From assembly GCF_900182815.1 (NCBI RefSeq), contig NZ_FXUA01000012.1, positions 1 to 64,000 of the forward strand: a DNA stretch of 64,000 nt, read 5' to 3'. The translations under genes and the position numbers were made by a program. Positions 10,690 through 20,196 of the stretch are shown here, in pieces. The notes below the pieces were generated by a model that was not told where the DNA came from, made no database searches, and saw nothing but the letters and a program-made list of their open reading frames with translations. The DNA is from Algoriphagus winogradskyi. Its GTDB lineage: Bacteria; Bacteroidota; Bacteroidia; Cytophagales; Cyclobacteriaceae. Every line of letters begins with the position of its first letter. Positions within the stretch are counted from its first letter, which is position 1.

Positions 10690-13029
10690 CTAAATACCAA
10701 AAAGCAGTCTTACAGTAGTACCCTTTCCAGGTTTTGAGTAGATTTTAATCTCACCTTTATGCATCTCTACGAAATTCTTAACTGCGACTAATCCGAAGCC
10801 TGTTCCCTCTACTCCATTTACATTTGACCCTCTAAAAAAGGGAGTGAATACATAGGGTAGCTCTTCCTCCAGGATTCCTATCCCAAAATCCTTCACTTCT
10901 ATTCCATTCATCCTATCCTGTTGAAACAAGCGCACAATCGGTTTCTTTGACACTCCGCCATATTTCAATGCATTATTTACCAAATTGATAAGGCTGGTAT
11001 GCATCAAAAAATTATCCCATTCCATTCTCACTCCATTTTCAACCTCAGAGATAAAATCTACTTTCCCCAGGTAATCGTGCTTTGCCAAGGCCTCTTGGAC
11101 AAAAGAAACGAATTCCACCTCTTCCTTTTTCAATGCGGGACTATTATTTACAAATCGCTCATAATCAAGAGAATTAGAGATCAATTTATGAAGATTATCA
11201 AGTTCAACCTCTATTTTCCTATGATGAGTTTGAAGCTTAGCAGCACCCGGAATATCAGCCAAATTCTCCAAGTAAATTTTTGATAGCTCCATACTTGAAA
11301 TTATGGTAGCTAACGGTGTTTTAAATTCATGAGAAACAATATTCATGAAATCAGACACAAAGGAATTGAATTGCCTCTCTTTCCGCAGCGATTCGATTAG
11401 CCTCTGTTCAAAATTCATTTGAGAAGAAACATCTCTAATCACTGCGATAATCTTTTGATTATTGTTCTCATTAAGAATATTCAAATTTGATTCTACCCAA
11501 TATTCACCCTCGTCCTTGAAGTACAACTTCAATCTTGATCTATATCTTCCATCCGAAATTTTAAATTCTGGAGTTAGAGTCTTTTTCAAAAGAACCCTGA
11601 TTTTCCTGTGCATCTCCTCCTCCCTGGTCCCTTTATCAAAAAATTGTGACACAGAAGGCGAAATAAATTCAAACTCAGATAAATTGTTCAATACAACAAT
11701 CACATCAGGACTGTGATCTGCTACGGTGGCCAAGATTTGAGCTCCCACCTGAGAATTCTTCTCAAATTTGATTTTATCCTGCTCCGTTTTAAATGCGTCA
11801 ATTATAACCGAATACGTAGAAATAAATGGCTTCAAATCAGTTATATCCTGATCTGTAAAACCTCCCTTTTTATTCCCAAGTCCAATTAATCCAATTACTT
11901 CCTTCCCTTTAAATATTGGAACTCCTAAAAAATTCTCCATGGTTGGGTGACCTGGAATTTTTTTCCCCTTAGTATGAGGATTGGCGGGCGGATTATTTTC
12001 CAAAATAATTTTGGATTCAACTATGCAAGCTCCAAAAAGGTTATCAAAATGTCTGAATAAGAAATCGTCTTTTACATATTTATGGTAGAGTTGATAAGCT
12101 TCTGGTCCATTTCCTGAAATATCTGTTGCTGCATGGATTTTTAACACCTGTGCTCCCTTCGTGTCTAGGTCTACTTTACCTACAAACCCAAGCTTTGCAT
12201 CAATTACGCTCAGAATATTACTTAACAACAGGTCATAAGGATTGGCTCCTACCGGCTTTGATAAAAAATGACTCTGTACCTCAACAACTCTAGAAAGGAG
12301 TTCATTCGTCCTTTGAAGTTGTTTCTCTGTGGCTTTCTGGACTGAAATACTTTTGAGAGAACAGAATATATAAACTTCATCATCAGGAGAAGTCTTGTAT
12401 AAAGTCATTTCATACCAAGTTCCTTCCTTTTTTTCCAAGTAGAGATGTGACTCAAAGACAGAAGAAGAAGTCGTCCCATTTTTAATCCAATCAATTATGC
12501 ATTCATACTGCTCTTTATTCACAAAAAAATCACTGATCACAAATCCCGATGCTAATTCTGAAAAAGGTTGGAGCAATAGAAGTTTTAAGGTGGAATTTAC
12601 CGCGATGACACGTTTCAAACCAATATCAAATACTATCGCAGGCTTCTCCGTTTTTTCTAAAGACTCCATGATAGTGTCATAGGACAATTCAAAAATATTC
12701 TGTCTGTTATGAAAATTAATAACCAAGTGTAAGCTCTGCTTTTCATGATCGACCCAGAACAATTCATTCACATAAAATTTTTCACCGTTCTGCTTGATTG
12801 TATAATTAAATATCTGGTCTCCGGCTAATTCTAGGTTTCTTTTCTGTATTTCATTTTCATCAGATTTGGTTATCCGTTCATAATCTTTAAAGTTAAGAAC
12901 CTGACATACAAACTCTTCCCCAAAATGCAATTTTAAGCGATCACTTATTTTGAGAATACTCCCTGTCTTTAAATCAAAAAGTAAATCTTCATTTTCGAAG
13001 ACAGTGAGTTGAGATTTGTCTGAAGCCAT
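10690..13029 (-). CDS. Cytoplasmic PAS/GAF sensor histidine kinase
   Basis: 779 residues with no signal peptide or membrane segment. The N-terminal half holds two PAS-like regions (about 20-120 and 130-240), then a GAF domain (about 260-420, including FLGVPIFKGKEVIGLIGLGN), then another PAS (about 435-545). The H-box is FMNIVSHEFKTPL with phospho-acceptor His near residue 567. The ATPase domain shows an N-box (INLVNNALKYGG), G1 (DFGIG) and G2 (GTGFGLVAVKN). It should sense a cytoplasmic signal and phosphorylate a response regulator. It is divergent from the LytTR regulator at 13117 with 87 bp between the starts, which makes that regulator the likely partner; this is inference from position. 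Confidence 0.9.
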   Translation of the reverse strand: MASDKSQLTVFENEDLLFDLKTGSILKISDRLKLHFGEEFVCQVLNFKDYERITKSDENEIQKRNLELAGDQIFNYTIKQNGEKFYVNELFWVDHEKQSLHLVINFHNRQNIFELSYDTIMESLEKTEKPAIVFDIGLKRVIAVNSTLKLLLLQPFSELASGFVISDFFVNKEQYECIIDWIKNGTTSSSVFESHLYLEKKEGTWYEMTLYKTSPDDEVYIFCSLKSISVQKATEKQLQRTNELLSRVVEVQSHFLSKPVGANPYDLLLSNILSVIDAKLGFVGKVDLDTKGAQVLKIHAATDISGNGPEAYQLYHKYVKDDFLFRHFDNLFGACIVESKIILENNPPANPHTKGKKIPGHPTMENFLGVPIFKGKEVIGLIGLGNKKGGFTDQDITDLKPFISTYSVIIDAFKTEQDKIKFEKNSQVGAQILATVADHSPDVIVVLNNLSEFEFISPSVSQFFDKGTREEEMHRKIRVLLKKTLTPEFKISDGRYRSRLKLYFKDEGEYWVESNLNILNENNNQKIIAVIRDVSSQMNFEQRLIESLRKERQFNSFVSDFMNIVSHEFKTPLATIISSMELSKIYLENLADIPGAAKLQTHHRKIEVELDNLHKLISNSLDYERFVNNSPALKKEEVEFVSFVQEALAKHDYLGKVDFISEVENGVRMEWDNFLMHTSLINLVNNALKYGGVSKKPIVRLFQQDRMNGIEVKDFGIGILEEELPYVFTPFFRGSNVNGVEGTGFGLVAVKNFVEMHKGEIKIYSKPGKGTTVRLLFGI

Positions 13030-13116
13030 ATTTTTAATTTTTATATATTAGATAAAAAGTATTGAAATACTCCTACTTTTTATTTTTTTAGTAATGAAAC
13101 AACAAAGGGAGCACAA

Positions 13117-13857
13117 ATGGACCAATTCTATACAAAACCTAAAGTATTGCTAGTTGAGGATAATTTCAACCTTTCTGAAAATATCAAGGAGATATTATCC
13201 CTAAGAGGATATGATATTGTGAAAATATTAGATCAGGCAGAAACGGCTCTTTCGATCATTGAGGAGAACTCACCAGATTTAGTATTGGTAGATATAAAAC
13301 TAAAAGGCAATAAAACGGGCATAGAACTAGCTGAAGAATTAAGACAAACGATAGACCTTCCCATAGTTTTTCTAACCAGCGCTTCAGGTAAAGAAATAGT
13401 AAAAAGAGTAAATCATATTCAACCAGATGGTTTTATCACTAAACCATTCACATCCAATTCCCTTGTAACCAGCATTGAATTGGCAATGGAGAGACATAAA
13501 GTCAACCTAAAAAAATCTGCCGATCAGCAGAAAAACACCAATACCGACCTATTTATCAGAGAAAATGGCTGGTTAAAAAAAATTCTGATTTCGGATATAA
13601 GCTATATCAAAGCGGAAGGAACCTACACTCATATTTTTGTAAAGGAGAAACAATATACTTTGAGAAACACGGTCAAAGACTTAATGAAGAAACTTCCTGA
13701 AAATCAGTTTTCTAGGGTTCACAAGTCATATATAGCGAATATGGAAAAAATAGAAGCACTCAGCTCCAATGCTGTCAAAATTGACAATATAGAAATCCCT
13801 ATTGGTCGCAACTACTACCATACCTTGCTTCAAAATATAAATAAACTTTCCAACTAA
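13117..13857 (+). CDS. LytTR-family response regulator
   Basis: 246 residues. The receiver occupies residues about 8-125: acidic pair E14/D15, phospho-acceptor D59 in LVLVDIKLKG, conserved T/S in VFLTSAS, and K in FITKPF. The LytTR DNA-binding domain follows (about 145-243) with the usual IKAEGTYTHIF and FSRVHKSYIANM blocks. It shares an 87-bp divergent promoter region with the PAS/GAF kinase and is followed after 82 bp by a paralogous LytTR gene. LytTR regulators bind direct repeats upstream of targets, often extracellular or surface functions; the nearby giant surface-protein genes are candidate targets, but nothing in the sequence proves that. Confidence 0.92.
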   Translation: MDQFYTKPKVLLVEDNFNLSENIKEILSLRGYDIVKILDQAETALSIIEENSPDLVLVDIKLKGNKTGIELAEELRQTIDLPIVFLTSASGKEIVKRVNHIQPDGFITKPFTSNSLVTSIELAMERHKVNLKKSADQQKNTNTDLFIRENGWLKKILISDISYIKAEGTYTHIFVKEKQYTLRNTVKDLMKKLPENQFSRVHKSYIANMEKIEALSSNAVKIDNIEIPIGRNYYHTLLQNINKLSN

Positions 13858-13939
13858 TTTCGCCTTAGCCTAATCCGATTAATCCACTTAGATCGTAAAT
13901 CTTCCAAAGAAGAGTTCTTACAATTTTAATGGATCGGCC

Positions 13940-14668
13940 ATGGTTAATAGCTACTTGTATCCTACGGGCAATAATTCTATTGAAAACTCAATTTCATTAT
14001 TGAAGAATTACTGCAATTCCACTTTTAATACCCCTCTAGGTTTTTTGGGAGAAGAAAGAGCGCATCTCTACAAGGTGTCTCCTTTTCTCAACGGAAAGAC
14101 AAGCAGGCATTCTTCATTTTTTAAAAGTGAAGATTCACTCTTAGATAACGGATCCCATAGGATCTCAATTCTGGTTTTTACGGCGATAAATGAAGATATT
14201 CTTGAGTGTGAACTAGAGAGACTTACCAAAAATCATAAAAAACTAGAACGTTTAAAATTTGAGCCAAAGTCCTATTCCTTGGAGGATATTCATCTAATAA
14301 ATCAATCTAAACCCAATTCAACTATGGAATCTGATAGCGATGAGTTGTATGAAAAAGAGGTTTTTATCAGAGAGAGCGGATGGCTTAAGCGACTTTTTAT
14401 CAAGGATATACAATGGATCAAAGTAGAAGGAGTATATACTCATGTCTATAGCAACAGTAAACTCCACACGCTTAGATGTACTTCCAGAGACATTTTCAAT
14501 AAGCTCCCGAAAAGTCTATTTTTCCAGGTCCACAAAAGTTATTTTGTAAATATTTTCAAAATAGATGCCCTGAAAAGGTATTCCCTGAAAATCGGAAATG
14601 ATGTGCTTCCTATCGGAAAAACTTTCTACAATAAATTATTAGATAAGCTCCCACATCTAGGAGGTTGA
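13940..14668 (+). CDS. LytTR DNA-binding protein without a receiver domain
   Basis: 242 residues. The C-terminal ~105 residues are a LytTR domain very close to that of the gene just upstream (VFIRESGWLKR against LFIRENGWLKK; IKVEGVYTHVY against IKAEGTYTHIF; FQVHKSYFVNI against FSRVHKSYIANM). The N-terminal ~130 residues show no receiver motif (no DD/ED start, no phospho-Asp, no TKP lysine), no signal peptide and no membrane segment, and I do not recognise them. The gene probably arose by duplication of the LytTR half followed by N-terminal replacement. It may act as a partner or competitor of the upstream regulator at shared sites (inference). The start at 13940 is the first ATG after an in-frame stop; a later start is possible. 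Confidence 0.83.
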   Translation: MVNSYLYPTGNNSIENSISLLKNYCNSTFNTPLGFLGEERAHLYKVSPFLNGKTSRHSSFFKSEDSLLDNGSHRISILVFTAINEDILECELERLTKNHKKLERLKFEPKSYSLEDIHLINQSKPNSTMESDSDELYEKEVFIRESGWLKRLFIKDIQWIKVEGVYTHVYSNSKLHTLRCTSRDIFNKLPKSLFFQVHKSYFVNIFKIDALKRYSLKIGNDVLPIGKTFYNKLLDKLPHLGG

Positions 14669-14770
14669 CGATTTAACTATTTTGGTTAAGATTCTATGAA
14701 TTAGATGAAAAGGAAATAAAGCTGCAATATAAATGAAGCTTAACCCTCAAGTTTACTCCACAAAGCAAAA

Positions 14771-15541
14771 TTACTTCCACTTAAACGCAAAGTAAGTCGT
14801 CGGCTCATCACTGATGTTTCGAATACCATGAAAAGATTGGGATTCCATGAAATAAAAATCTCCAGCTTTGGCAGTGTATTCTTTTCCATCGATCATTTGG
14901 GCTGTTTCACCGGAAATCATAAGGATAATCTCAGTTTCTACATGAGCATGAGGTTCATGACTCGCTACTTTTCTATCCAAGGTAGTGACATGCATTTCAA
15001 GTCTTTCGCACATAGCAGTTTCCCTATCAAAATAAGAACGAACACCTCCTACACTTGTAGATTTGTAAGGTAGGGAATCAGCGTTGATCATCAGCGAATT
15101 CCCTGAAGCTACTCCCCTATCTACATCCATTTTCTTCTTGGATCTATAACGAATTATGTAATAGGTAAGTGGGGTAGTTCCTACATTTTGAAGGGAATGC
15201 ATCTGTTTTGGCATCAGCGAGACCACTCCATTAGCTCCAAGAATAGTGCTCTTTCCTTCTATGGTAACCTTCATCGTGCCTTCCTTGACTAGTATTATCT
15301 CTTCTATATCCTCGTTTGCGTGAGCTGTACTAGGTTTGGCTCCTACATTTTGGGTGGTTGCATGCATCTCCAGGTAATCTAAATGTGTGGAAACTCCTTC
15401 CAATATGGGCCTACCCACTCGGTCACCATTCGGTACAACTTTAAAATCATCCCATTTAAATACTCCAGATTTTATAGGCTGAAGTTGTGCAAAAGCTGAT
15501 AATGTCATAAGGCAGAGAAGAATAGAGAGTACATATTTCAT
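14771..15541 (-). CDS. Exported bicupin protein
   Basis: 256 residues with a signal peptide (MKYVLSILLCLMTLSAFAQ). Two cupin barrels are visible: residues about 40-130 (HANEDIEEIILVKEGTMKVTIEG, then a conserved QMHSLQNVG) and about 155-250 (SHEPHAHVETEIILMISG, then SQSFHGIRN). His and Glu residues in both barrels suit metal binding. It resembles periplasmic cupin-domain proteins; the substrate cannot be told. It is convergent with the LytTR gene at 13940 and divergent from yceI-like 15749. A TATATTTA-like box lies about 30 bp upstream of the ATG on the minus strand. Confidence 0.8.
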   Translation of the reverse strand: MKYVLSILLCLMTLSAFAQLQPIKSGVFKWDDFKVVPNGDRVGRPILEGVSTHLDYLEMHATTQNVGAKPSTAHANEDIEEIILVKEGTMKVTIEGKSTILGANGVVSLMPKQMHSLQNVGTTPLTYYIIRYRSKKKMDVDRGVASGNSLMINADSLPYKSTSVGGVRSYFDRETAMCERLEMHVTTLDRKVASHEPHAHVETEIILMISGETAQMIDGKEYTAKAGDFYFMESQSFHGIRNISDEPTTYFAFKWK

Positions 15542-15748
15542 AAGTATAATTTTAGAAGTCGTCTAGTTAAATATAAGTAATACACTCAAGAAAATGAGAC
15601 AACCTATTTCCCTAGCCCGCAGATAGTTTGGTTAAGACTACCGGAAAACAGCAAATTCTGCCTTTTGAATAAATTAGTCTTAAACAAGCCGATCACAGAA
15701 CCTTGCGTGCAGGTGCTACGTGTTATCCCATTCAAACCAAATCCATAT

Positions 15749-16327
15749 ATGAAAATCTTTACTTTACTATTCACATTAGCATTTACAGCACTTTCAATAG
15801 TCCCGGAAGTAGCGACTGTTGACACTTCAGAAAGCACAATCACTTGGACTGCCAAAAAAGTTACAGGACAGCACCACGGTAAAGTGCCTATTTCTTCTGC
15901 CACGCTTGATTACCAAAATGGTAAAATTCTCGGTGGAACTTTCGAAATGGATATGACCAACTTGACAGTTGAAGATATTACTGATGCTGGGTCCAACAAA
16001 AGGTTAACTGACCACCTAAAATCTGAAGATTTTTTCTCAGTGGAAAAGCATAATAAATCCAAGTTTGTAATCACAAAAGCAACCACTACTAATGGAAAAG
16101 ACTACCAGCTCACTGGTGATTTGACAATCAAAAACATGACTAAACCTGTCACTTTTCCTGCTACCGTAGTGGTAAATGGTGGTAAAATCATAGCTACTGG
16201 CAAATTGACTTTTGACCGAACGCATTACGACATTAAATATCGTTCAGGATCTTACTTCGAAAACCTAGCCGATAAAATGATCTACGACGATGTAGAGCTA
16301 GATGTGAAATTGGTTGCAAGCGAGTAA
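15749..16327 (+). CDS. YceI-family periplasmic lipid-binding protein
   Basis: The start at 15749 (MKIFTLLFTLAFTALS) gives a 192-residue protein with a clean signal peptide. The same frame is open to 15665, but those 28 residues would place a non-signal extension before the hydrophobic stretch, so I prefer the inner ATG. The mature part shows YceI features: TVDTSESTITWTAKKVTGQHHG, GTFEMDMTNLTVEDI, LTGDLTIKNMTKPVTFP and FDRTHYDIKYRSGSYFENL. The family folds as a lipocalin-like barrel that binds isoprenoid or other lipids. It is monocistronic, with a terminator hairpin 20 bp downstream. Confidence 0.92.
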   Translation: MKIFTLLFTLAFTALSIVPEVATVDTSESTITWTAKKVTGQHHGKVPISSATLDYQNGKILGGTFEMDMTNLTVEDITDAGSNKRLTDHLKSEDFFSVEKHNKSKFVITKATTTNGKDYQLTGDLTIKNMTKPVTFPATVVVNGGKIIATGKLTFDRTHYDIKYRSGSYFENLADKMIYDDVELDVKLVASE

Positions 16328-16347
16328 TCACAAAACTACCACAATTC

Positions 16348-16373
16348 AAAAGGCCGGGAAATCCCGTCCTTTT
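16348..16373 (+). terminator. Intrinsic terminator of the yceI-like gene
   Basis: A hairpin AAAAGG-C-CGGGA / TCCCG-T-CCTTTT (one internal mismatch, short loop), followed by a T-rich tract (TTTTCTATTTT). It sits 20 bp after the YceI stop codon. Confidence 0.75.
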
Positions 16374-16549
16374 CTATTTTAGAATAGTGTACGTGTATTA
16401 AATCCCCCTAACCGTCTTTGAAAAAAGGGGGAATTAACGAATTGGTACTTCAGCCATTACTCAAAGAAGTCACTTGCTTCATAATTAAACCCTTATAAAC
16501 CATCTCAAAACCAACATCGGTCATCCAACAACAAACACCCAACAACTGT

Positions 16550-19231
16550 CTAAATATCCCACTTCACAGTAAACAAGCCATATCTCGGCTGAACTAAATA
16601 AGAATAGGTACTGATCAAATTCTCGGTGAAACTATCTCTACGAATGGATCGGGTATCCAGTATATTCCAAACAGTCAGCCTGAACTCCCAAGGACTTGAC
16701 TTACCCTGATAGCTGAGGAAAGCATTGAAGAAATCAAAGTCACTGGTGGTACCAGAAGCTTTATTCATGTAAGCATTGTAAGTGTAATCCGCATTCAATT
16801 TCAGACCATTCCAGATGTCCCAGTCCACTTCAATTTTTGGTGAGTGTGTATTAAAGGTATTCTTGGCATTGGTAGAATTGTAAAAGTTCTGATTCCAAGT
16901 ATATCCCAAATCCACCTCCACAGTTTTCATAAATGTACTGGTGTACTTGATAAAATATGAGTGTGCAAATTGACTATTTTGGATATAGTTTTGATCAACC
17001 AAACTATTGGTAGCATAATTATTCCAGTTTCCTCCCCCAGAGATTTTGAAGGTCTGAAAACGCTTATCAGCCTGAAGACTAGCCGTCAGGGACTCATTCA
17101 CTGGATCAATATTTTGAATACTCATGATCCTGTTAATCCCTGCAAAATCGGTGGTATTCACCAAATCTTGATGTTTCCTTGTCCAACTCAGGTTTCCGAA
17201 TAAATTAAGTGAAGAGAAGAAATCAAAGTGGTTATAATTCAAGGATTGGGTGTAAAACAAGCCATTATCCAACTGTCTGTTTCCTTGGAAAATCGAATTG
17301 TAATCTGATACCACCAACCCTTGTGCGAGCTTCTCTATATCCATGAAATTCGCTTGGCTACTGAATCGGTAAGTTAGCGAACGATTAGATTTGATGCTCC
17401 ATTTGGCATACATCCCTGGAAGCAGCAGGAGTTTGTCATTCCGTAACTCATCTTCCATTTGCACATCATTCCATGCGTATCTGTGGAGATAAAGTGAAGG
17501 ACTTATGACAACTGACTTCCATTTAGTCTTGTAGGTCATTCCTAAATACAAATCCTGAAAATCAAAGCGGGAATCATTCTCAAACTCTCCCAAATCCAAT
17601 TCATCATCTGTATCTGCCTGCTCCAAACTGCCAACTAGCTCTTGTCTAATAGATGAATACCCTAAACTCCAATTGATATGATTGGTGGGATTTAGGATAT
17701 GGTAATAATTGAAAGCTCCTTCCAGGGTGCGGGTTTTAATATCCTGTCTTTGTAAAAAGCGGTAAGTTTCTCGATCCATCACTGGCAACATTCCATTGAA
17801 AGGCTTTTGATTCGTAGTCAAATCATACAAAGGATTGGTATATTTTTTCTCCCAATTGCCCTCCATAGAGAAAACTCTCTTATCCGAAGGTGAATGAAAC
17901 CACTCCCCTTTCTGCTGAACTGTGTAAGGCTGACGACTTTGGTAGCTATTGATTTGCTGGCGAATCTGCCCAAAGTCTGAATCCTGAAAACTCTGATTGG
18001 CTATGTCCGCTAACTTTCCAAAAACGCTGTATTTGACATACGTTTCCTCTTTTGGAGTAAATGTCACTGCATATTTCATCAGGCCTGACTTATTCTCAAC
18101 CGTGTTAGCGGAAGTGAGTGTTTCCTCATTATTTCCATCTGTTCGCAAATACGTTCGCTGAGACGAGGACCCCAGTTTATTCTTGGAAGCCGAACCGATC
18201 ACAAAACCCGAATGCCGCCATCTCTTATTTGGAGTGTAATTCAAATTCACAGCAGCCAAGTCAGTTTTTAATTCCAAAGCATTATTTCGCTGTGCCATTG
18301 GTATTCCCAGATCGTCCGAACTCATACTAAGTGATGAACCTGACTTCCCCGCCAATCCAGCCAATCCTCCACTGAACCTAAAGTAATCCTGAAGGGTGAA
18401 AGCCAATTCTCCCACGTTATTTGCATCAGCAATCAGATTGAGATTCACTTTTGGAGAATAGTAAAAAGCATTCGCATGGCCCAAATAGCGCTCCTCAGGC
18501 CCGAGCCCAGCTGTCAGGTCCCCAAAAACCAAGTTCTTTTTCCCATCCTTTAATTGAATATTTAGCGCCAAAGTCTCGTCATTATCCAACCCACGAACTG
18601 GGCCTACTTCATTGAAATTCTTCAGCACTTGAACACGATCAACAGCATTTGCCGGAAGGTTTTTGGTGGCAAGCTTGGTATCTCCATCAAAGAAATTCTT
18701 CCCATCCACCATTACTTTATCTACCTTTTTCCCTTGGACCTTCACTTCTCCATTATCATCTACCTCAAATCCCGGAAGCTTTTCCAATACATCCTTCAGT
18801 TTCCGCTCCGTCCCCGTAGTAAATGCATCAGTTTTATAAGTCAACGTGTCTCCTTTCATCGTGATGGGCAGTTCAGTCACTACCTCCACTTGATCCAGCA
18901 TAGTTTCATCCTGACTGAGAATAACCTTTATCTGCTCCTGATCAGACCATTCATTGATCTTCAGTTCAAATTGTTTATACCCTACAAAGGAAACTCGAAG
19001 TAAATATTCCGAACCAGGCGGCAGCCCTATCTTAAATCGACCCTCGCCATTAGTAATCGCAAACCCGCCGATCTTCTGCGTACTCTGATTGATAGCTACC
19101 ACATTTGCGTAGGCAATAGGCTGATTTATACTGTCCAAGACTTGCCCGATCAGGTTTTTATTTTGAGAAAAAGAAGGTAAGGCAATCAGGAGAAAAAATC
19201 CTATTGCGAAAAAGCGCTTTGCAAATAACAT
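16550..19231 (-). CDS. Outer-membrane beta-barrel protein with carboxypeptidase-like regulatory domain (TonB-receptor-like)
   Basis: 893 residues: signal peptide (1-22), a CarboxypepD_reg-like beta-sandwich (about 25-105; GQVLDSINQPIAYANVV), a plug-like domain (about 120-215; LKDVLEKLPGFEVDDNGEVK and VDKVMVDGKNFFDGD), and a long beta-barrel region. It matches the outer membrane beta-barrel family (OMP_b-brl_3 type) of Bacteroidota, which are TonB-dependent-receptor relatives; I see no separate SusD partner. It starts 20 bp after the GLPGLI gene, so the two form an operon. The divergent kinase/regulator pair is the probable controller. The transported ligand is unknown. Confidence 0.88.
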   Translation of the reverse strand: MLFAKRFFAIGFFLLIALPSFSQNKNLIGQVLDSINQPIAYANVVAINQSTQKIGGFAITNGEGRFKIGLPPGSEYLLRVSFVGYKQFELKINEWSDQEQIKVILSQDETMLDQVEVVTELPITMKGDTLTYKTDAFTTGTERKLKDVLEKLPGFEVDDNGEVKVQGKKVDKVMVDGKNFFDGDTKLATKNLPANAVDRVQVLKNFNEVGPVRGLDNDETLALNIQLKDGKKNLVFGDLTAGLGPEERYLGHANAFYYSPKVNLNLIADANNVGELAFTLQDYFRFSGGLAGLAGKSGSSLSMSSDDLGIPMAQRNNALELKTDLAAVNLNYTPNKRWRHSGFVIGSASKNKLGSSSQRTYLRTDGNNEETLTSANTVENKSGLMKYAVTFTPKEETYVKYSVFGKLADIANQSFQDSDFGQIRQQINSYQSRQPYTVQQKGEWFHSPSDKRVFSMEGNWEKKYTNPLYDLTTNQKPFNGMLPVMDRETYRFLQRQDIKTRTLEGAFNYYHILNPTNHINWSLGYSSIRQELVGSLEQADTDDELDLGEFENDSRFDFQDLYLGMTYKTKWKSVVISPSLYLHRYAWNDVQMEDELRNDKLLLLPGMYAKWSIKSNRSLTYRFSSQANFMDIEKLAQGLVVSDYNSIFQGNRQLDNGLFYTQSLNYNHFDFFSSLNLFGNLSWTRKHQDLVNTTDFAGINRIMSIQNIDPVNESLTASLQADKRFQTFKISGGGNWNNYATNSLVDQNYIQNSQFAHSYFIKYTSTFMKTVEVDLGYTWNQNFYNSTNAKNTFNTHSPKIEVDWDIWNGLKLNADYTYNAYMNKASGTTSDFDFFNAFLSYQGKSSPWEFRLTVWNILDTRSIRRDSFTENLISTYSYLVQPRYGLFTVKWDI

Positions 19232-19251
19232 GGATAGACTTTTGTAAGCGA

Positions 19252-20082
19252 TTAATTCCCGATTTTGATTACCATTTCATTGCCGTTTCCAGGCTTGCCG
19301 GAATAGCGTTTCATCATCTCCTGCATCTTTTCTTCAGAAAGCGCCTGATATTCTTTACTACTGATCAGTTGTCCTTTTTTAGGGATTTCTAGTTGCACTT
19401 TTTCAGTTGGATTCAAGACTATTCGCTCAGCGATATAAGTCACCCCTCTATTTTGCAATTCAAGAATCAACCCAGGCAAACCCCAAAAATCATCTGGACC
19501 ATGACTCACGGGAATTTGCATGGTAAACCAGGCAGTCACATTTACTGTGTCTTTTGTTAGCTCCATCTCATCCTGCCCCATGGAAAAAGTCTTACTTTCT
19601 ACAATCCTCGAGTAAGTAGCTTTTTGGCAGGTATAATCACCAATCTGCTTGCTTTCACCGGTCAATTCCCAATCATAGGTATTCAAGCTGTCTTTAACCA
19701 AGAAACCCTTTCCCATCAAATCCTCTTCCTTAATGTAGGTTTGCTCTGCCACATTTTTATAGAGAAGTCTATCCTGATTTCCCGTATTGATCACGATGCT
19801 GGCTCCTCCCGAAGATGCGGTGGCTGGGCCTGCACCTAGACTCTCCACCTGCTTCCAGTTGGATTCAGTTTGAGAAAAAGTAAGGATGTATTCACGTTCC
19901 ATCTGCTTTTTTAATTGCTTCTGAAGATCCGCAATGACATCGGGAGCCATTTTGGTACTATCCATGGAAATATTAAATCTGGAGGAAGTTTTATAATATG
20001 CTCTTCCTGTCAAACCTTGGGCATTGGCGGTAAAGATCGAGCCCATCAGGGCAAATGCGAGAAATAGAATTCGTATGTTCAT
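19252..20082 (-). CDS. GLPGLI-family protein
   Basis: The eponymous motif is present (DFWGLPGLILEL). I choose the ATG at 20082 (MNIRILFLAFALMGSIFTANAQ), which gives a signal peptide and 276 residues; the frame extends 15 codons further upstream to 20127, but that extension is charged and would spoil the signal. GLPGLI proteins are exported Bacteroidota proteins of unknown function, commonly encoded next to TonB-receptor-like barrels, as here (20 bp before the barrel gene). The promoter region is shared with the divergent kinase at 20197 and holds three phased GTTAA boxes. Confidence 0.92.
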   Translation of the reverse strand: MNIRILFLAFALMGSIFTANAQGLTGRAYYKTSSRFNISMDSTKMAPDVIADLQKQLKKQMEREYILTFSQTESNWKQVESLGAGPATASSGGASIVINTGNQDRLLYKNVAEQTYIKEEDLMGKGFLVKDSLNTYDWELTGESKQIGDYTCQKATYSRIVESKTFSMGQDEMELTKDTVNVTAWFTMQIPVSHGPDDFWGLPGLILELQNRGVTYIAERIVLNPTEKVQLEIPKKGQLISSKEYQALSEEKMQEMMKRYSGKPGNGNEMVIKIGN

Positions 20083-20131
20083 AGCTGTAAATTTGTTGTT
20101 ACAAACCAATACAAACTGCCTCTGCAACTTA

Positions 20132-20156
20132 GTTAAGCACTGTTAACGTGTGTTAA
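20132..20156 (+). promoter_or_regulatory. Three direct GTTAA boxes, 10-bp phased, candidate OmpR-type operator
   Basis: GTTAA occurs at 20132-20136, 20142-20146 and 20152-20156, i.e. GTTAA-N5-GTTAA-N5-GTTAA. Direct repeats spaced by about one DNA turn are the usual site architecture for OmpR/PhoB-family dimers. The boxes lie between the divergent GLPGLI (ATG 20082) and kinase (GTG 20197) starts. The next operon gene but one encodes an OmpR-family regulator. The regulator-site pairing is inference. Confidence 0.6.
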
Positions 20157-20184
20157 CATTCGATTTTCTAAATTTCCTAGCCTC

Positions 20185-20193
20185 TACTTTAGC
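20185..20193 (+). promoter_or_regulatory. Bacteroidota-type -7 element TACTTTAGC before the kinase gene
   Basis: TACTTTAGC resembles the Bacteroidota -7 element (TAnnTTTG; TACTTTGC in this window). It ends only 3 bp before the GTG start at 20197, implying a leaderless or very short-leader mRNA, unless the true start is further downstream. Confidence 0.45.
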
Positions 20194-20196
20194 ACT

